DNA of 15,185 nt from an uncultured Spirochaetaceae bacterium (GTDB lineage Bacteria > Spirochaetota > Spirochaetia > Treponematales > Treponemataceae), in contig CACXDK010000223.1 of the NCBI GenBank assembly GCA_902766345.1, positions 1 through 15,185 on the forward strand, written 5' to 3'. A model generated the notes under the pieces. That model saw only the letters and a list, made by a program, of their open reading frames with translations. It searched no databases and was not told where the DNA came from. Made by a program: the position numbers and the translations under genes. Positions 7,347 through 14,155 of the stretch are shown piece after piece (positions within the stretch are counted from its first letter, which is position 1; each line of letters starts with the position of its first letter).

Positions 7347-8414
7347 ATGATAAAAGCTGGAATTATTGGTGCTACAGGCTATGCTGGTGTGGAACTTTTC
7401 AGAATATTACTGCGTCATCCGCAGGTAGAAAAAATTTTTGTAAGTTCTGTTAGTTTTGAAGGTCAGCAGATTGAGGATGTGTATCAGAATCTAATAGGTC
7501 AGCTTGGAACAAAGTCTGACGGAAAACTTCTTACAGCTGATGAAGTTAAAGAAAAGTCTGATATCTTATTTACAGCACTGCCTCATGGTATTGCCGAGCA
7601 GTATGCTGATTACTGTGTAAAGCACGGTAAAAAGCTTATTGATTTAAGTGCGGATTTCCGTTATGGCATGGATGAAGCAACTTTTAAAGAATGGTATAAA
7701 AAGGATTGGGAATTCCCTGAAGTTCATAAACAGAGTGTATACGGTTCGCCAGAACTGTATCGCCAGGATATTGCAAAAGCAAGTGTTATTGGTAATCCTG
7801 GTTGTTATGTAACCAGTGCAACTCTTGCTCTTATGCCTGCTTTGAAAAATGGTCTTTTAAATACAGATTGTATAATTGTTGATAGTAAGAGTGGTGTTAC
7901 TGGTTCCGGTCGTAATCCTAGTATGAGTAACCAGTTTTGCGAGTGTGGCGAAAGTTTTTCTGCCTATAAGATTGGGGCTCATAGACATCAGAGTGAGATT
8001 GTACGCAATTGTTCTTTGGTTGCAAAAAAGAATGTTGGCATTGTGTTTACGCCACATCTTATTCCTCAGAACAGGGGTATTTTAAGCACAATTTATGCTC
8101 CATTGTCTGATGAAGGTGCAAAACTTGCTTCTTCTGGTGTTTCTGAAATTCACAAGCTTTATGAGGAAACTTATAAGAATGAACCTTTTGTAAGGGTTTT
8201 GCCAGAAGGAAAGAATCCTACTACGCGTGTTGTTAGATATTCAAACTACTGTGATTTACAGCTATATGTTGTAAATGGTGGAAAAATGCTTGAGATTGTC
8301 AGTTGTCTTGACAATATGATAAAAGGTGCTTCTGGTCAGGCTGTACAGAACATGAATATTATGTATGGCTTTGAGGAAACTACTGCAATAGATTTTATTC
8401 CTCCAGCATTCTAA
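7347..8414 (+). CDS. argC: N-acetyl-gamma-glutamyl-phosphate reductase
   Basis: 355 residues, full length for the family. Catalyses the NADPH-dependent reduction of N-acetyl-glutamyl phosphate to N-acetyl-glutamate semialdehyde, the third step of arginine biosynthesis in the cytosol. The Rossmann NADP-binding loop is GATGYAGVEL (8-17). The catalytic cysteine is Cys153 in GNPGCYVTSA, and the catalytic histidine region is AHRHQSEI (211-218). DSKSGVTGSGR and FTPHLIPQNRGIL are also family signatures. The strong AGAGGTG ribosome binding site fixes the start. No other arginine gene is in this window, so argC is transcribed alone here from its own predicted promoter. Its TAA stop overlaps the TAG stop of the convergent glycosidase gene. 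Confidence 0.97.
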   Translation: MIKAGIIGATGYAGVELFRILLRHPQVEKIFVSSVSFEGQQIEDVYQNLIGQLGTKSDGKLLTADEVKEKSDILFTALPHGIAEQYADYCVKHGKKLIDLSADFRYGMDEATFKEWYKKDWEFPEVHKQSVYGSPELYRQDIAKASVIGNPGCYVTSATLALMPALKNGLLNTDCIIVDSKSGVTGSGRNPSMSNQFCECGESFSAYKIGAHRHQSEIVRNCSLVAKKNVGIVFTPHLIPQNRGILSTIYAPLSDEGAKLASSGVSEIHKLYEETYKNEPFVRVLPEGKNPTTRVVRYSNYCDLQLYVVNGGKMLEIVSCLDNMIKGASGQAVQNMNIMYGFEETTAIDFIPPAF

Positions 8415-9217
8415 AAAGAAAAACCTATGCTGTTTGCCTGTGGACGTATTTGAGAGTATGAAAGTACTGATTTTCCGTTCAGGCACAGCTGGGTTGAACC
8501 TCCTCCATCAAATTCAAGGGCTGCATAGCAACCCATTGCTTTGAATATTTTTGCACATTGTGCATAAGAAAGCCCTGTGCTGTTGTCGGTCCGTTCTCCT
8601 TCTGCTATGAGAATATAGAGTGTCTTGCCGTCTTTTGAAACACCAGCCCCGCAACGAGAATCAAATGTTTCTGTCTTGAATTTTTGTTCTTCTCCATCAA
8701 TAAGGACTGGATAAAAGCCTCCGAATACATGTTCGTACTCTTTGCAATTTTCCTCTGTTTGAACTGGAATAACTGTACATTTTAAATCTTTTGTAAATGC
8801 AAGGGCAGCGTATTTATTGTTTGGTTTTGAAAAAATAATGCCATCTTTTTTATGTATTCCTGCGATGTATACCAATTTTTTATCTTTTTTTATGAAAGGG
8901 GATGCATTGAATGCTATAACACATTTATTTTTTTTTGCAAAATTTTTTGTTTTTACAGGTAAATAGCCAGAGCTGCCCAGTGTTGAAAAGTCTGTGCTAT
9001 CAGGAAATGCTTTTAAATGGAATCCTGCTGTAAGGTCAATTTTAAATGCATGATATCTCAATGGTATTGATTGTGATGAAAACTCAAAGCGTTCTACTCC
9101 ATGACATACTTCTTTCCAGTCAAAATTCTTTGGGATGTATCGTTCTGTAGCAGTAGCCTTTGAAAGCAAGAGAATAGAAAGAATTATTATTGCAGAAACT
9201 TTTGCCTTGATATTCAT
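8411..9217 (-). CDS. Exported phosphodiester glycosidase (NAGPA-like) domain protein
   Basis: 268 residues from an ATG at 9217. A longer open frame reaches 9328, but the N-terminal signal peptide (KAKVSAIIILSILLLSKATA) and the promoter place the start here. The mature part is the NAGPA/phosphodiester glycosidase domain (the family of human uncovering enzyme and bacterial exopolysaccharide-associated proteins). Motifs seen: VIAFNASPF (100-108), RCGAGVSKDGKTLYILIAEGER (188-209), TGLSYAQCAKIFKAMGCYAALE and the signature DGGGS (237-241). The family cleaves sugar-1-phosphodiester bonds, so a periplasmic or surface target such as a cell-wall or capsule phosphodiester is plausible; the actual substrate cannot be seen. 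There is no Shine-Dalgarno sequence. Its 3' end overlaps argC by 4 bases. Confidence 0.88.
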   Translation of the reverse strand: MNIKAKVSAIIILSILLLSKATATERYIPKNFDWKEVCHGVERFEFSSQSIPLRYHAFKIDLTAGFHLKAFPDSTDFSTLGSSGYLPVKTKNFAKKNKCVIAFNASPFIKKDKKLVYIAGIHKKDGIIFSKPNNKYAALAFTKDLKCTVIPVQTEENCKEYEHVFGGFYPVLIDGEEQKFKTETFDSRCGAGVSKDGKTLYILIAEGERTDNSTGLSYAQCAKIFKAMGCYAALEFDGGGSTQLCLNGKSVLSYSQIRPQANSIGFSF

Positions 9218-9223
9218 ATTTTC

Positions 9224-9252
9224 AGTATGTGGTAATGTCTGTTTTATGTCAA
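9224..9252 (-). promoter_or_regulatory. Predicted sigma70 promoter of the phosphodiester glycosidase gene
   Basis: Minus-strand TTGACA (9247-9252, full consensus), exactly 17 bases, then CATACT (9224-9229). Only GAAAAT separates the -10 from the ATG at 9217, so RNA should start at or within about 3 bases of the start codon. Confidence 0.65.
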
Positions 9253-9280
9253 TTAACTGTACTAATTTGCCATAAAGTTT

Positions 9281-9286
9281 TACACT
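9281..9286 (+). promoter_or_regulatory. Predicted -10 box of the MBL-fold hydrolase gene
   Basis: TACACT, 6 bases (GTTCTT) before the ATG at 9293. The -35 position (9258-9263, TGTACT) is poor. The same TACACT hexamer at the same distance precedes the lipoprotein gene. Confidence 0.4.
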
Positions 9287-9292
9287 GTTCTT

Positions 9293-10162
9293 ATGAAAAT
9301 GATTCTTATGGGAACTGGTACTAGTCATGGGGTGCCAGTAATTGGTTGTGACTGTAAAGTATGCACTTCAAAAGATATTCATGATGTTCGCAACCGTTGC
9401 AGTGCATACCTTTGTGAGCCTGCCTCTGTTGTAATTGATACTGGACCTGAATTCAGATTGCAGGCAATTAAATTTGGCATAAAGCATATAGATGCTGTTC
9501 TTATTACTCATAGTCATGCAGATCATTTGAACGGACTTGATGATATCCGTGTTTTTAGTCACACAGAGTCTGTAGATCCGTATCCAACAAAGAATGCTTT
9601 TGCTACAGAAGGTAAAGGAAAACCTGTTTTTGCAAATGCAAATACGATTACAGATATAAAAAATCGCTTTGATTATATATTTACGCCTGTGAAAGAGGGG
9701 GGCGGAAAACCTAAGCTCGATTTGATTGATTGTGCAATGTACGGGGCTGAAAATCCTATAAAGATAAAAGGGGTTGAAATTGTTCCTGTACCTTTGCTTC
9801 ATGGTACTTTGAATGATTCTGGATGGCTTTTAACAGAAACTAAAGCTGACGGTTCAAGACATAGTTTTGCTTATCTTACGGATTGTAGTTGTGTTCCAGA
9901 ACAGTCTATACGTATGATTCAAAAACATGCAGGCATTCTGGAGCATCTTATAATTGATGGATTACGGGTAAAACCTCATTCTACGCATTTTTCTTTTGAA
10001 CAGGCAATTTCTGTGGCAGAACAGTTGCGTCCTAATCATACCTGGCTTACACATATTACTCATGATATGACTCATGAAGAAGTAAAAGCGTATGTAAAGA
10101 CTATTGTAAAGGATTCTATTTTTATAGAACCTGCTTATGATGGTCTTGTATTAGAAGCCTGA
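9293..10162 (+). CDS. Metallo-beta-lactamase-fold hydrolase, PhnP-like
   Basis: 289 residues. The start MKMILMGTGTSHGVP matches the family's N-terminus; M3 (9299) is an alternative. Metal site: HSHADH (His73, His75, Asp77, His78), His170 in PLLHG, Asp197 in LTDCS and THITHD near 254-258. The GCDCKVC cluster (Cys19, Cys21, Cys24), with KPHSTHFS near 227-234, resembles the structural zinc site of PhnP, a cyclic ribose-phosphate phosphodiesterase. Phosphodiesterase activity on a cyclic phosphate or nucleotide is therefore likely. No phosphonate (phn) genes are nearby, so this may be a housekeeping relative and not part of C-P lyase. There is no ribosome binding site; a -10 box sits 6 bases before the ATG. 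Its TGA stop abuts the stop of the convergent hydrolase gene. Confidence 0.9.
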   Translation: MKMILMGTGTSHGVPVIGCDCKVCTSKDIHDVRNRCSAYLCEPASVVIDTGPEFRLQAIKFGIKHIDAVLITHSHADHLNGLDDIRVFSHTESVDPYPTKNAFATEGKGKPVFANANTITDIKNRFDYIFTPVKEGGGKPKLDLIDCAMYGAENPIKIKGVEIVPVPLLHGTLNDSGWLLTETKADGSRHSFAYLTDCSCVPEQSIRMIQKHAGILEHLIIDGLRVKPHSTHFSFEQAISVAEQLRPNHTWLTHITHDMTHEEVKAYVKTIVKDSIFIEPAYDGLVLEA

Positions 10163-10969
10163 TTATTGATTTACAATACTGATAAGCCAGTCTTCCATTG
10201 TTTCATCTTTTATGCCTGTCTTATCATGTAGTTCGACCCAAAAGTGATAGCGGGTTTTATACAGGACGTATCTTGAATTATGACACCATCGTCCACATAG
10301 TTTGCCTGTTTTTACGCCTTGCTCAAAAATGCCGCTGTCGTTTTCTGATAGGGCAGAGTAGAATGAAACTGGAAGAACGGACAGTAGTTCTTTATAGGAA
10401 ATCTGGTAAAATCCGCTACCTGAAATAACTCCCTTGAAAAGTCGTGGCTCTGCACATGCAAGTTCTACTACGAATTTTGCCCCCTGTGAAAAGCCGTACC
10501 CAATAATGTTTGTTTTATCTATACATTTATATTTTAATGCAACATTTTGAATAAGAAGACTCATGCTATGTGGGTCTGTAAAATATTCTATTCTGGATAT
10601 TGCAACAAGAACTGCTGCTCCTTCTGAATAAATCTTCTTCTGAAAGTCAGGATTTGCAAATCTTGCTCCCATTTTTTGTACGGCAGTTCCTTTTTCGCAA
10701 GAGCCATGAAATGTTACAATTAGAGGAATGTTTGCAGTTTCGTTATCTTTGTCATTTCTGTATTTTTCTGGCAAATATAGATAGTAGGAATGTCCTGTAG
10801 GAAGTTTTTCGTATATCCAAACTCCCTTTTGTGTTTCTGTTGCCCAAAGGTATGCCGCATCAGGAGTGAAGGTAAGGGGCTTTCTTGTATATAGTTTTCG
10901 TATTGAAAGAATTCCAAATGCAAGTAGAATAAAAAAAACTGCAATAATAATTAATAACTTTTTCATCAT
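10163..10969 (-). CDS. Membrane-anchored alpha/beta hydrolase (esterase-like)
   Basis: 268 residues. One N-terminal hydrophobic helix (about 4-22) with basic flanks suggests a signal anchor or an uncleaved signal, putting the enzyme outside the cytoplasmic membrane. The fold signs are PLIVTFHGSCEKG (oxyanion loop, about 82-94), the nucleophile elbow GYGFSQGAKF with Ser161, and probable acid and base near Asp211 (SENDSGI) and His242 (TRYHFW) or His248. This is closest to the polyhydroxybutyrate-depolymerase/feruloyl-esterase type of serine hydrolase; the substrate is unknown. Two ATGs lie at 10969 and 10966, neither with a ribosome binding site. A TATTAT box ends two bases before the first, so the second may be used on a leaderless RNA. 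It follows the rpmB terminator directly, so weak read-through is also possible. Confidence 0.83.
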   Translation of the reverse strand: MMKKLLIIIAVFFILLAFGILSIRKLYTRKPLTFTPDAAYLWATETQKGVWIYEKLPTGHSYYLYLPEKYRNDKDNETANIPLIVTFHGSCEKGTAVQKMGARFANPDFQKKIYSEGAAVLVAISRIEYFTDPHSMSLLIQNVALKYKCIDKTNIIGYGFSQGAKFVVELACAEPRLFKGVISGSGFYQISYKELLSVLPVSFYSALSENDSGIFEQGVKTGKLCGRWCHNSRYVLYKTRYHFWVELHDKTGIKDETMEDWLISIVNQ

Positions 10970-10971
10970 AG

Positions 10972-10977
10972 ATAATA
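10972..10977 (-). promoter_or_regulatory. Possible -10 box of the alpha/beta hydrolase gene
   Basis: Minus-strand TATTAT immediately before the ATG pair. No acceptable -35 is seen because that position falls in the rpmB terminator stem. Confidence 0.3.
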
Positions 10978-10990
10978 TGTAAAGGATATA

Positions 10991-11016
10991 AAAAAACCGC
11001 CTTGAATAAGGCGGTT
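10991..11016 (-). terminator. Intrinsic terminator of rpmB
   Basis: On the minus strand AACCGCCTTATTCAAGGCGGTT folds into an AACCGCCTT/AAGGCGGTT stem with a 4-base loop, and its 3' arm runs into a six-base T run (10991-10996). It begins 22 bases after the rpmB stop. Confidence 0.93.
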
Positions 11017-11037
11017 ATATTTTACCAAAGCGATTAT

Positions 11038-11268
11038 TTATTCAGCTTTTGGTGCTCCAGCGTTAGCTGGTCTTACATTAATCTTCTTTACGATAAAATC
11101 ACTCTTCAAACACTGTGTGCAGATGCGAAGTGTTCTTGTTGTACCGTCAATTTCTGTCTTAATCTTAAGAAGATTTGGTCTCCAGGTGCGGCGTGTGTGA
11201 TTGTATGAGTTACTAACTTTATTACCGTGCATTGGATGCTTTCCGCAAATATCACATGTTCTTGACAT
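11038..11268 (-). CDS. rpmB: 50S ribosomal protein L28 (zinc-binding form)
   Basis: 76 residues, normal length. A structural protein of the large ribosomal subunit. Seen: SRTCDICGKHPMHGNKVSNSYN at the N-terminus, where L28 usually has CxxCGK....G..VSHSH, then TRRTWRPNLLKIK. Four cysteines as two CxxC pairs (Cys5/Cys8 and Cys50/Cys53) make this the C+ form, which binds zinc. Some bacteria also carry a cysteine-free L28 for zinc starvation; whether this genome has one cannot be judged here. The ATG at 11268 is preceded by AGGTAAGAG. It has its own consensus promoter and its own terminator, so it is a single-gene unit, although it lies on the same strand 97 bases after rqcH. rpmG, the frequent partner, is not next to it. 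Confidence 0.97.
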   Translation of the reverse strand: MSRTCDICGKHPMHGNKVSNSYNHTRRTWRPNLLKIKTEIDGTTRTLRICTQCLKSDFIVKKINVRPANAGAPKAE

Positions 11269-11311
11269 ATCTCTTACCTACCTATTAAATTCAATAAACG
11301 TGAGTTTAAGT

Positions 11312-11340
11312 ATGATACAAAATAGAAAGCATCATGTCAA
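11312..11340 (-). promoter_or_regulatory. Consensus-like sigma70 promoter of rpmB
   Basis: Minus-strand TTGACA (11335-11340), exactly 17 bases, TATCAT (11312-11317). Predicted start near 11305, giving a 36-40 base leader with the AGGTAAGAG ribosome binding site. TATCAT is identical to the argC -10 box. Confidence 0.75.
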
Positions 11341-11365
11341 TAGACATTTCTGTCCATACAGGAAT

Positions 11366-12802
11366 TTAAATGCCTTCACGTGCTTTTTCTAACTCATCAA
11401 GATGTCTCAATCGTTTTTCATCAAGCTTTATAAAAAGATTTTTTTCCTGAGTTGGAAGAACAAGCCCTTTAGGTCCGTTTTTTGCACGTCTTAGGTATTT
11501 TACCTTAGTGTAATATAAATCTGCCTGACCGTTTCGTCTTGCTTTTGAATGATATACAGCAAGATTTCCTGCGTACAGTAAAATTTCCAATGGAACAGAC
11601 TTATTTTTCTGAGCTTTTATGAATACATAGCCTCCTGCAAAATCACGAGCATGAAGCCACATATCAGAACCTTTTACAGTGTGTCTGAGCAGATCATCAT
11701 TTTCATTTGCAGTACGTCCGACAATAATTGTCCAGCCATCTACTTCATAATGAAGTCCTGCATGAGGTTTTTCAACCTTCTGCTTTGGAGTTGTATCATG
11801 GCGGAGCATCTGTTCAATCTTGATTACATTTTTTTGTTCTATTATTGCTTTGTATTCAGCATCAAGAGCTGCAATATTCCTTTTTGAAAGATCTATATCA
11901 TGCTGTAAATCTTCCATGCCAGAAACTGCTTTTTTATATTGCTCATAGTAAGTTGCTGCATTTTCTTGAATGGATTTTTTTGCATCAAGATGGATATGCA
12001 CCTGCTCATTTGTGTCATAGTCAATACAGTCAAGAGTATTTCCTTTTGCCTGAGAACCAAATGAAAGAATTAAATCTCCTGTATGCTTTAGGTGGTCTGC
12101 ATTTTCAAATTGCTTCTGCTTGTCCAACAATTTGCGTAAAGCACTTTCCATTTTACTGTGTTTTACGTTGTACCATTTTTCTGCTTGTGCTAAAAGGCTT
12201 TCCCTTGAAAGTACGGATGCATGTTCTGAATAGAATATGTCTATCTTACGGTTAAAAGAAAGAGATTCTTCTATTGAACTGTCAAAAGTCCTGATTGGAA
12301 ATTTTTCCAATGCCAGGGCTTTTTCTTTTTCAGAAACTTCTTTTTCTTCTATAACGAATTTAGCACCAGTAACTTCGTTCTTTTTTGGACGCCGGAACAT
12401 GCAGTCTTGAATGGTTCCTTCTTCATCCGTGACTATTACATTTGCAGCTCCAGACCAAAGTCGGACATATATGTAATATTTTTGTTGCCATGTGGAAACA
12501 TCGAACTTTACAATGCGGTCAAGCCCAATCTGATGACAGTCATTGATTCTCATTCCCTGAACATGAGAGCGAAGGAATTCATGAAATCTCAGTGGTTTTT
12601 CATTTTTAGGTACTCTGCTTTCGGTTGTATTAATTCTGCATGCATTTGCACTCGTGCAGATTATTAATGTAGATAGAATTCCCTGCTTTATAACACGGAA
12701 CGCAAGCATATCATAACCTGGCTGTACAATTTCCTGTATAAAAGCACCTTGTAAATCAAGTTCGCTTATTATGAGATTTAATTCATTACAATTAAGAGAC
12801 AT
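11366..12802 (-). CDS. rqcH: RqcH/NFACT-family ribosome quality-control factor (short form)
   Basis: 478 residues. Family role: RqcH (bacterial Rqc2/NEMF) binds 50S subunits carrying stalled peptidyl-tRNA and adds an alanine tail that marks the product for degradation. NFACT-N spans about 1-170 and keeps the essential Asp-Arg pair (Asp95-Arg96 in QIGLDRIVKF). HLDAKKSIQENAATYYEQYKK leads into a coiled coil (about 270-335). NFACT-R spans about 350-465, with VDGWTIIVGRTANENDDLL and SDMWLHARDFAGGYVFI. Typical members have about 560-580 residues; the region between NFACT-N and the coiled coil is short, and I cannot find the usual helix-hairpin-helix motif. Older annotation calls the family fibronectin-binding protein A. 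The upstream gene's TAA overlaps this gene's AAGGAAA ribosome binding site, 9 bases before the ATG, so the two are co-transcribed. Confidence 0.92.
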   Translation of the reverse strand: MSLNCNELNLIISELDLQGAFIQEIVQPGYDMLAFRVIKQGILSTLIICTSANACRINTTESRVPKNEKPLRFHEFLRSHVQGMRINDCHQIGLDRIVKFDVSTWQQKYYIYVRLWSGAANVIVTDEEGTIQDCMFRRPKKNEVTGAKFVIEEKEVSEKEKALALEKFPIRTFDSSIEESLSFNRKIDIFYSEHASVLSRESLLAQAEKWYNVKHSKMESALRKLLDKQKQFENADHLKHTGDLILSFGSQAKGNTLDCIDYDTNEQVHIHLDAKKSIQENAATYYEQYKKAVSGMEDLQHDIDLSKRNIAALDAEYKAIIEQKNVIKIEQMLRHDTTPKQKVEKPHAGLHYEVDGWTIIVGRTANENDDLLRHTVKGSDMWLHARDFAGGYVFIKAQKNKSVPLEILLYAGNLAVYHSKARRNGQADLYYTKVKYLRRAKNGPKGLVLPTQEKNLFIKLDEKRLRHLDELEKAREGI

Positions 12803-12811
12803 GATATTTCC

Positions 12812-14146
12812 TTACTTTTTCAAGATAGTGCGGAATTGTTGCATTGTAGCCTGTAATTCTTCTATCTTTTCCTGGAAGATGTATGTTGTCTGAGCTTGAA
12901 GTACAAGACGCTGTGCAAGCATTTTACTTAGGAATATGCCGTAGTGCGGATTTTTTCTTATGAGCGTAAGAAAATCTGTCTTAGGTACTTTAATCAATGT
13001 ACATTTTCCGTTTGCAACAACTGTTGCTGTTCGTCTGTCATTAAGCAGAAATGCCATTTCTCCAATAAAGATGTCATTTGCAGTAAGCGTTGCTGTAAGT
13101 TTATTGTTTGTGTATACATTAAAATTACCAGATACAATAAAGAAAAGGTCGTTTGATATTTCATCCTGTTTACAGATAATCTGTCTGTCCTTATATTCAA
13201 TAGTAGGAAAAGGCTTCATGATGCCAGGAACTGTATTAACTGTGTCTGCTTTATTTAGGATAGAAAATGTTACCTGATTTCCTTTATCATTGTACGTAAT
13301 CTGATGAATACAACTTTTACTTAAAGAAATTCCCCTTCCATGCAGTTCTTCAGTCTTAGTCTTTTTATTCAGATATTTGCGCCAATCAAAACCATTCCCG
13401 TCATCTTTTATGCGGAAGGCAGAGGCTTTTTTACGAATTGCATAAGAAATCTTTATTTTCTTATTTTTATTCTGAGGCTCTTTATTCTTTTTTTCAATAA
13501 GAGAAAGCATGTCACCGCCATTAGAAAGCCATTTTGATTTTTCTTCATAAGATATATTTAAATTGCCGTGTTCAACTGCATTCATCAGCAATTCCATTAG
13601 TGTAAGCTGTAAGCCCACGCGGTCATTGTCTGTAACTCTGTTTGTATTGTACAGATAACTGACAAGAAAATTTGTGTAAAACTTCAGATCCATAGGATTG
13701 TTGCTGCATACAAAAGAGCCTTCTTCCTGTCTTCCAATAATATCCTGCATGCCTCTTGTATAGAAGAACTGCTGGTTCTGATAAAGTATATCAAGCAGGT
13801 GCTCAAAATTATTTTTGAAGTCATCCATCGGTAAAATACTCAGAATATTATCATCTTTTATATATTCAATTAATTTTACCTGATCATCGTCTTTGCATAC
13901 TGCTATAATTCCACCGTAATGCAGCCATTCGTCTGCATTGATGGCTTCCAATATTTTTCCGCAGTCAATTTCTTTTGATGTGTAATCAAGAACTTTGATT
14001 TCTGGAATTTCATAATTAATATAACTTATTGAAGTTTCAGTTGTAGGCATGGAAAATGCACTGAAAAAATTTGGGAAATGTTTGCATGCCTTTTCAACAG
14101 TGTTAATTAAGTCTTGATTTGTTGATGCAACGAAAATCTTTTTCAT
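12812..14146 (-). CDS. RsbW-like ATPase domain fused to a cyclic-nucleotide-binding domain
   Basis: 444 residues, cytosolic. Residues 1-120 look like a degenerate receiver (KKIFVASTNQD, alternating strands and helices, ILSILPMDDF) without a clear phospho-acceptor site. Residues ~150-298 are a GHKL/HATPase_c domain: N-box LMELLMNAVEHGN (Glu185, Asn189), G1 box DDGNGFDW (249-255), and LHGRGISLSKS (269-277) as the lid. This resembles anti-sigma kinases of the RsbW/SpoIIAB type. Residues ~310-425 are a CRP-type cyclic-nucleotide-binding domain with the phosphate cassette IGEMAFLL then RRTATV (Glu363, Arg372). A C-terminal helix (425-444) is coiled-coil-like. It has no H box, so it is not a classical histidine kinase. 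Downstream it overlaps rqcH's ribosome binding site; upstream is a hybrid kinase. Partner and ligand are unknown. Confidence 0.87.
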   Translation of the reverse strand: MKKIFVASTNQDLINTVEKACKHFPNFFSAFSMPTTETSISYINYEIPEIKVLDYTSKEIDCGKILEAINADEWLHYGGIIAVCKDDDQVKLIEYIKDDNILSILPMDDFKNNFEHLLDILYQNQQFFYTRGMQDIIGRQEEGSFVCSNNPMDLKFYTNFLVSYLYNTNRVTDNDRVGLQLTLMELLMNAVEHGNLNISYEEKSKWLSNGGDMLSLIEKKNKEPQNKNKKIKISYAIRKKASAFRIKDDGNGFDWRKYLNKKTKTEELHGRGISLSKSCIHQITYNDKGNQVTFSILNKADTVNTVPGIMKPFPTIEYKDRQIICKQDEISNDLFFIVSGNFNVYTNNKLTATLTANDIFIGEMAFLLNDRRTATVVANGKCTLIKVPKTDFLTLIRKNPHYGIFLSKMLAQRLVLQAQTTYIFQEKIEELQATMQQFRTILKK

Positions 14147-14155
14147 ATCGATTTT

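Noticed and set aside
9218..9328. N-terminal extension of the glycosidase frame to 9328
   Set aside because: The extension overlaps the MBL hydrolase start and covers the consensus promoter, and the signal peptide begins at the ATG at 9217.
11845..12255. A 136-codon plus-strand frame inside rqcH
   Set aside because: Antisense shadow of a recognised gene, with no family resemblance or ribosome binding site.
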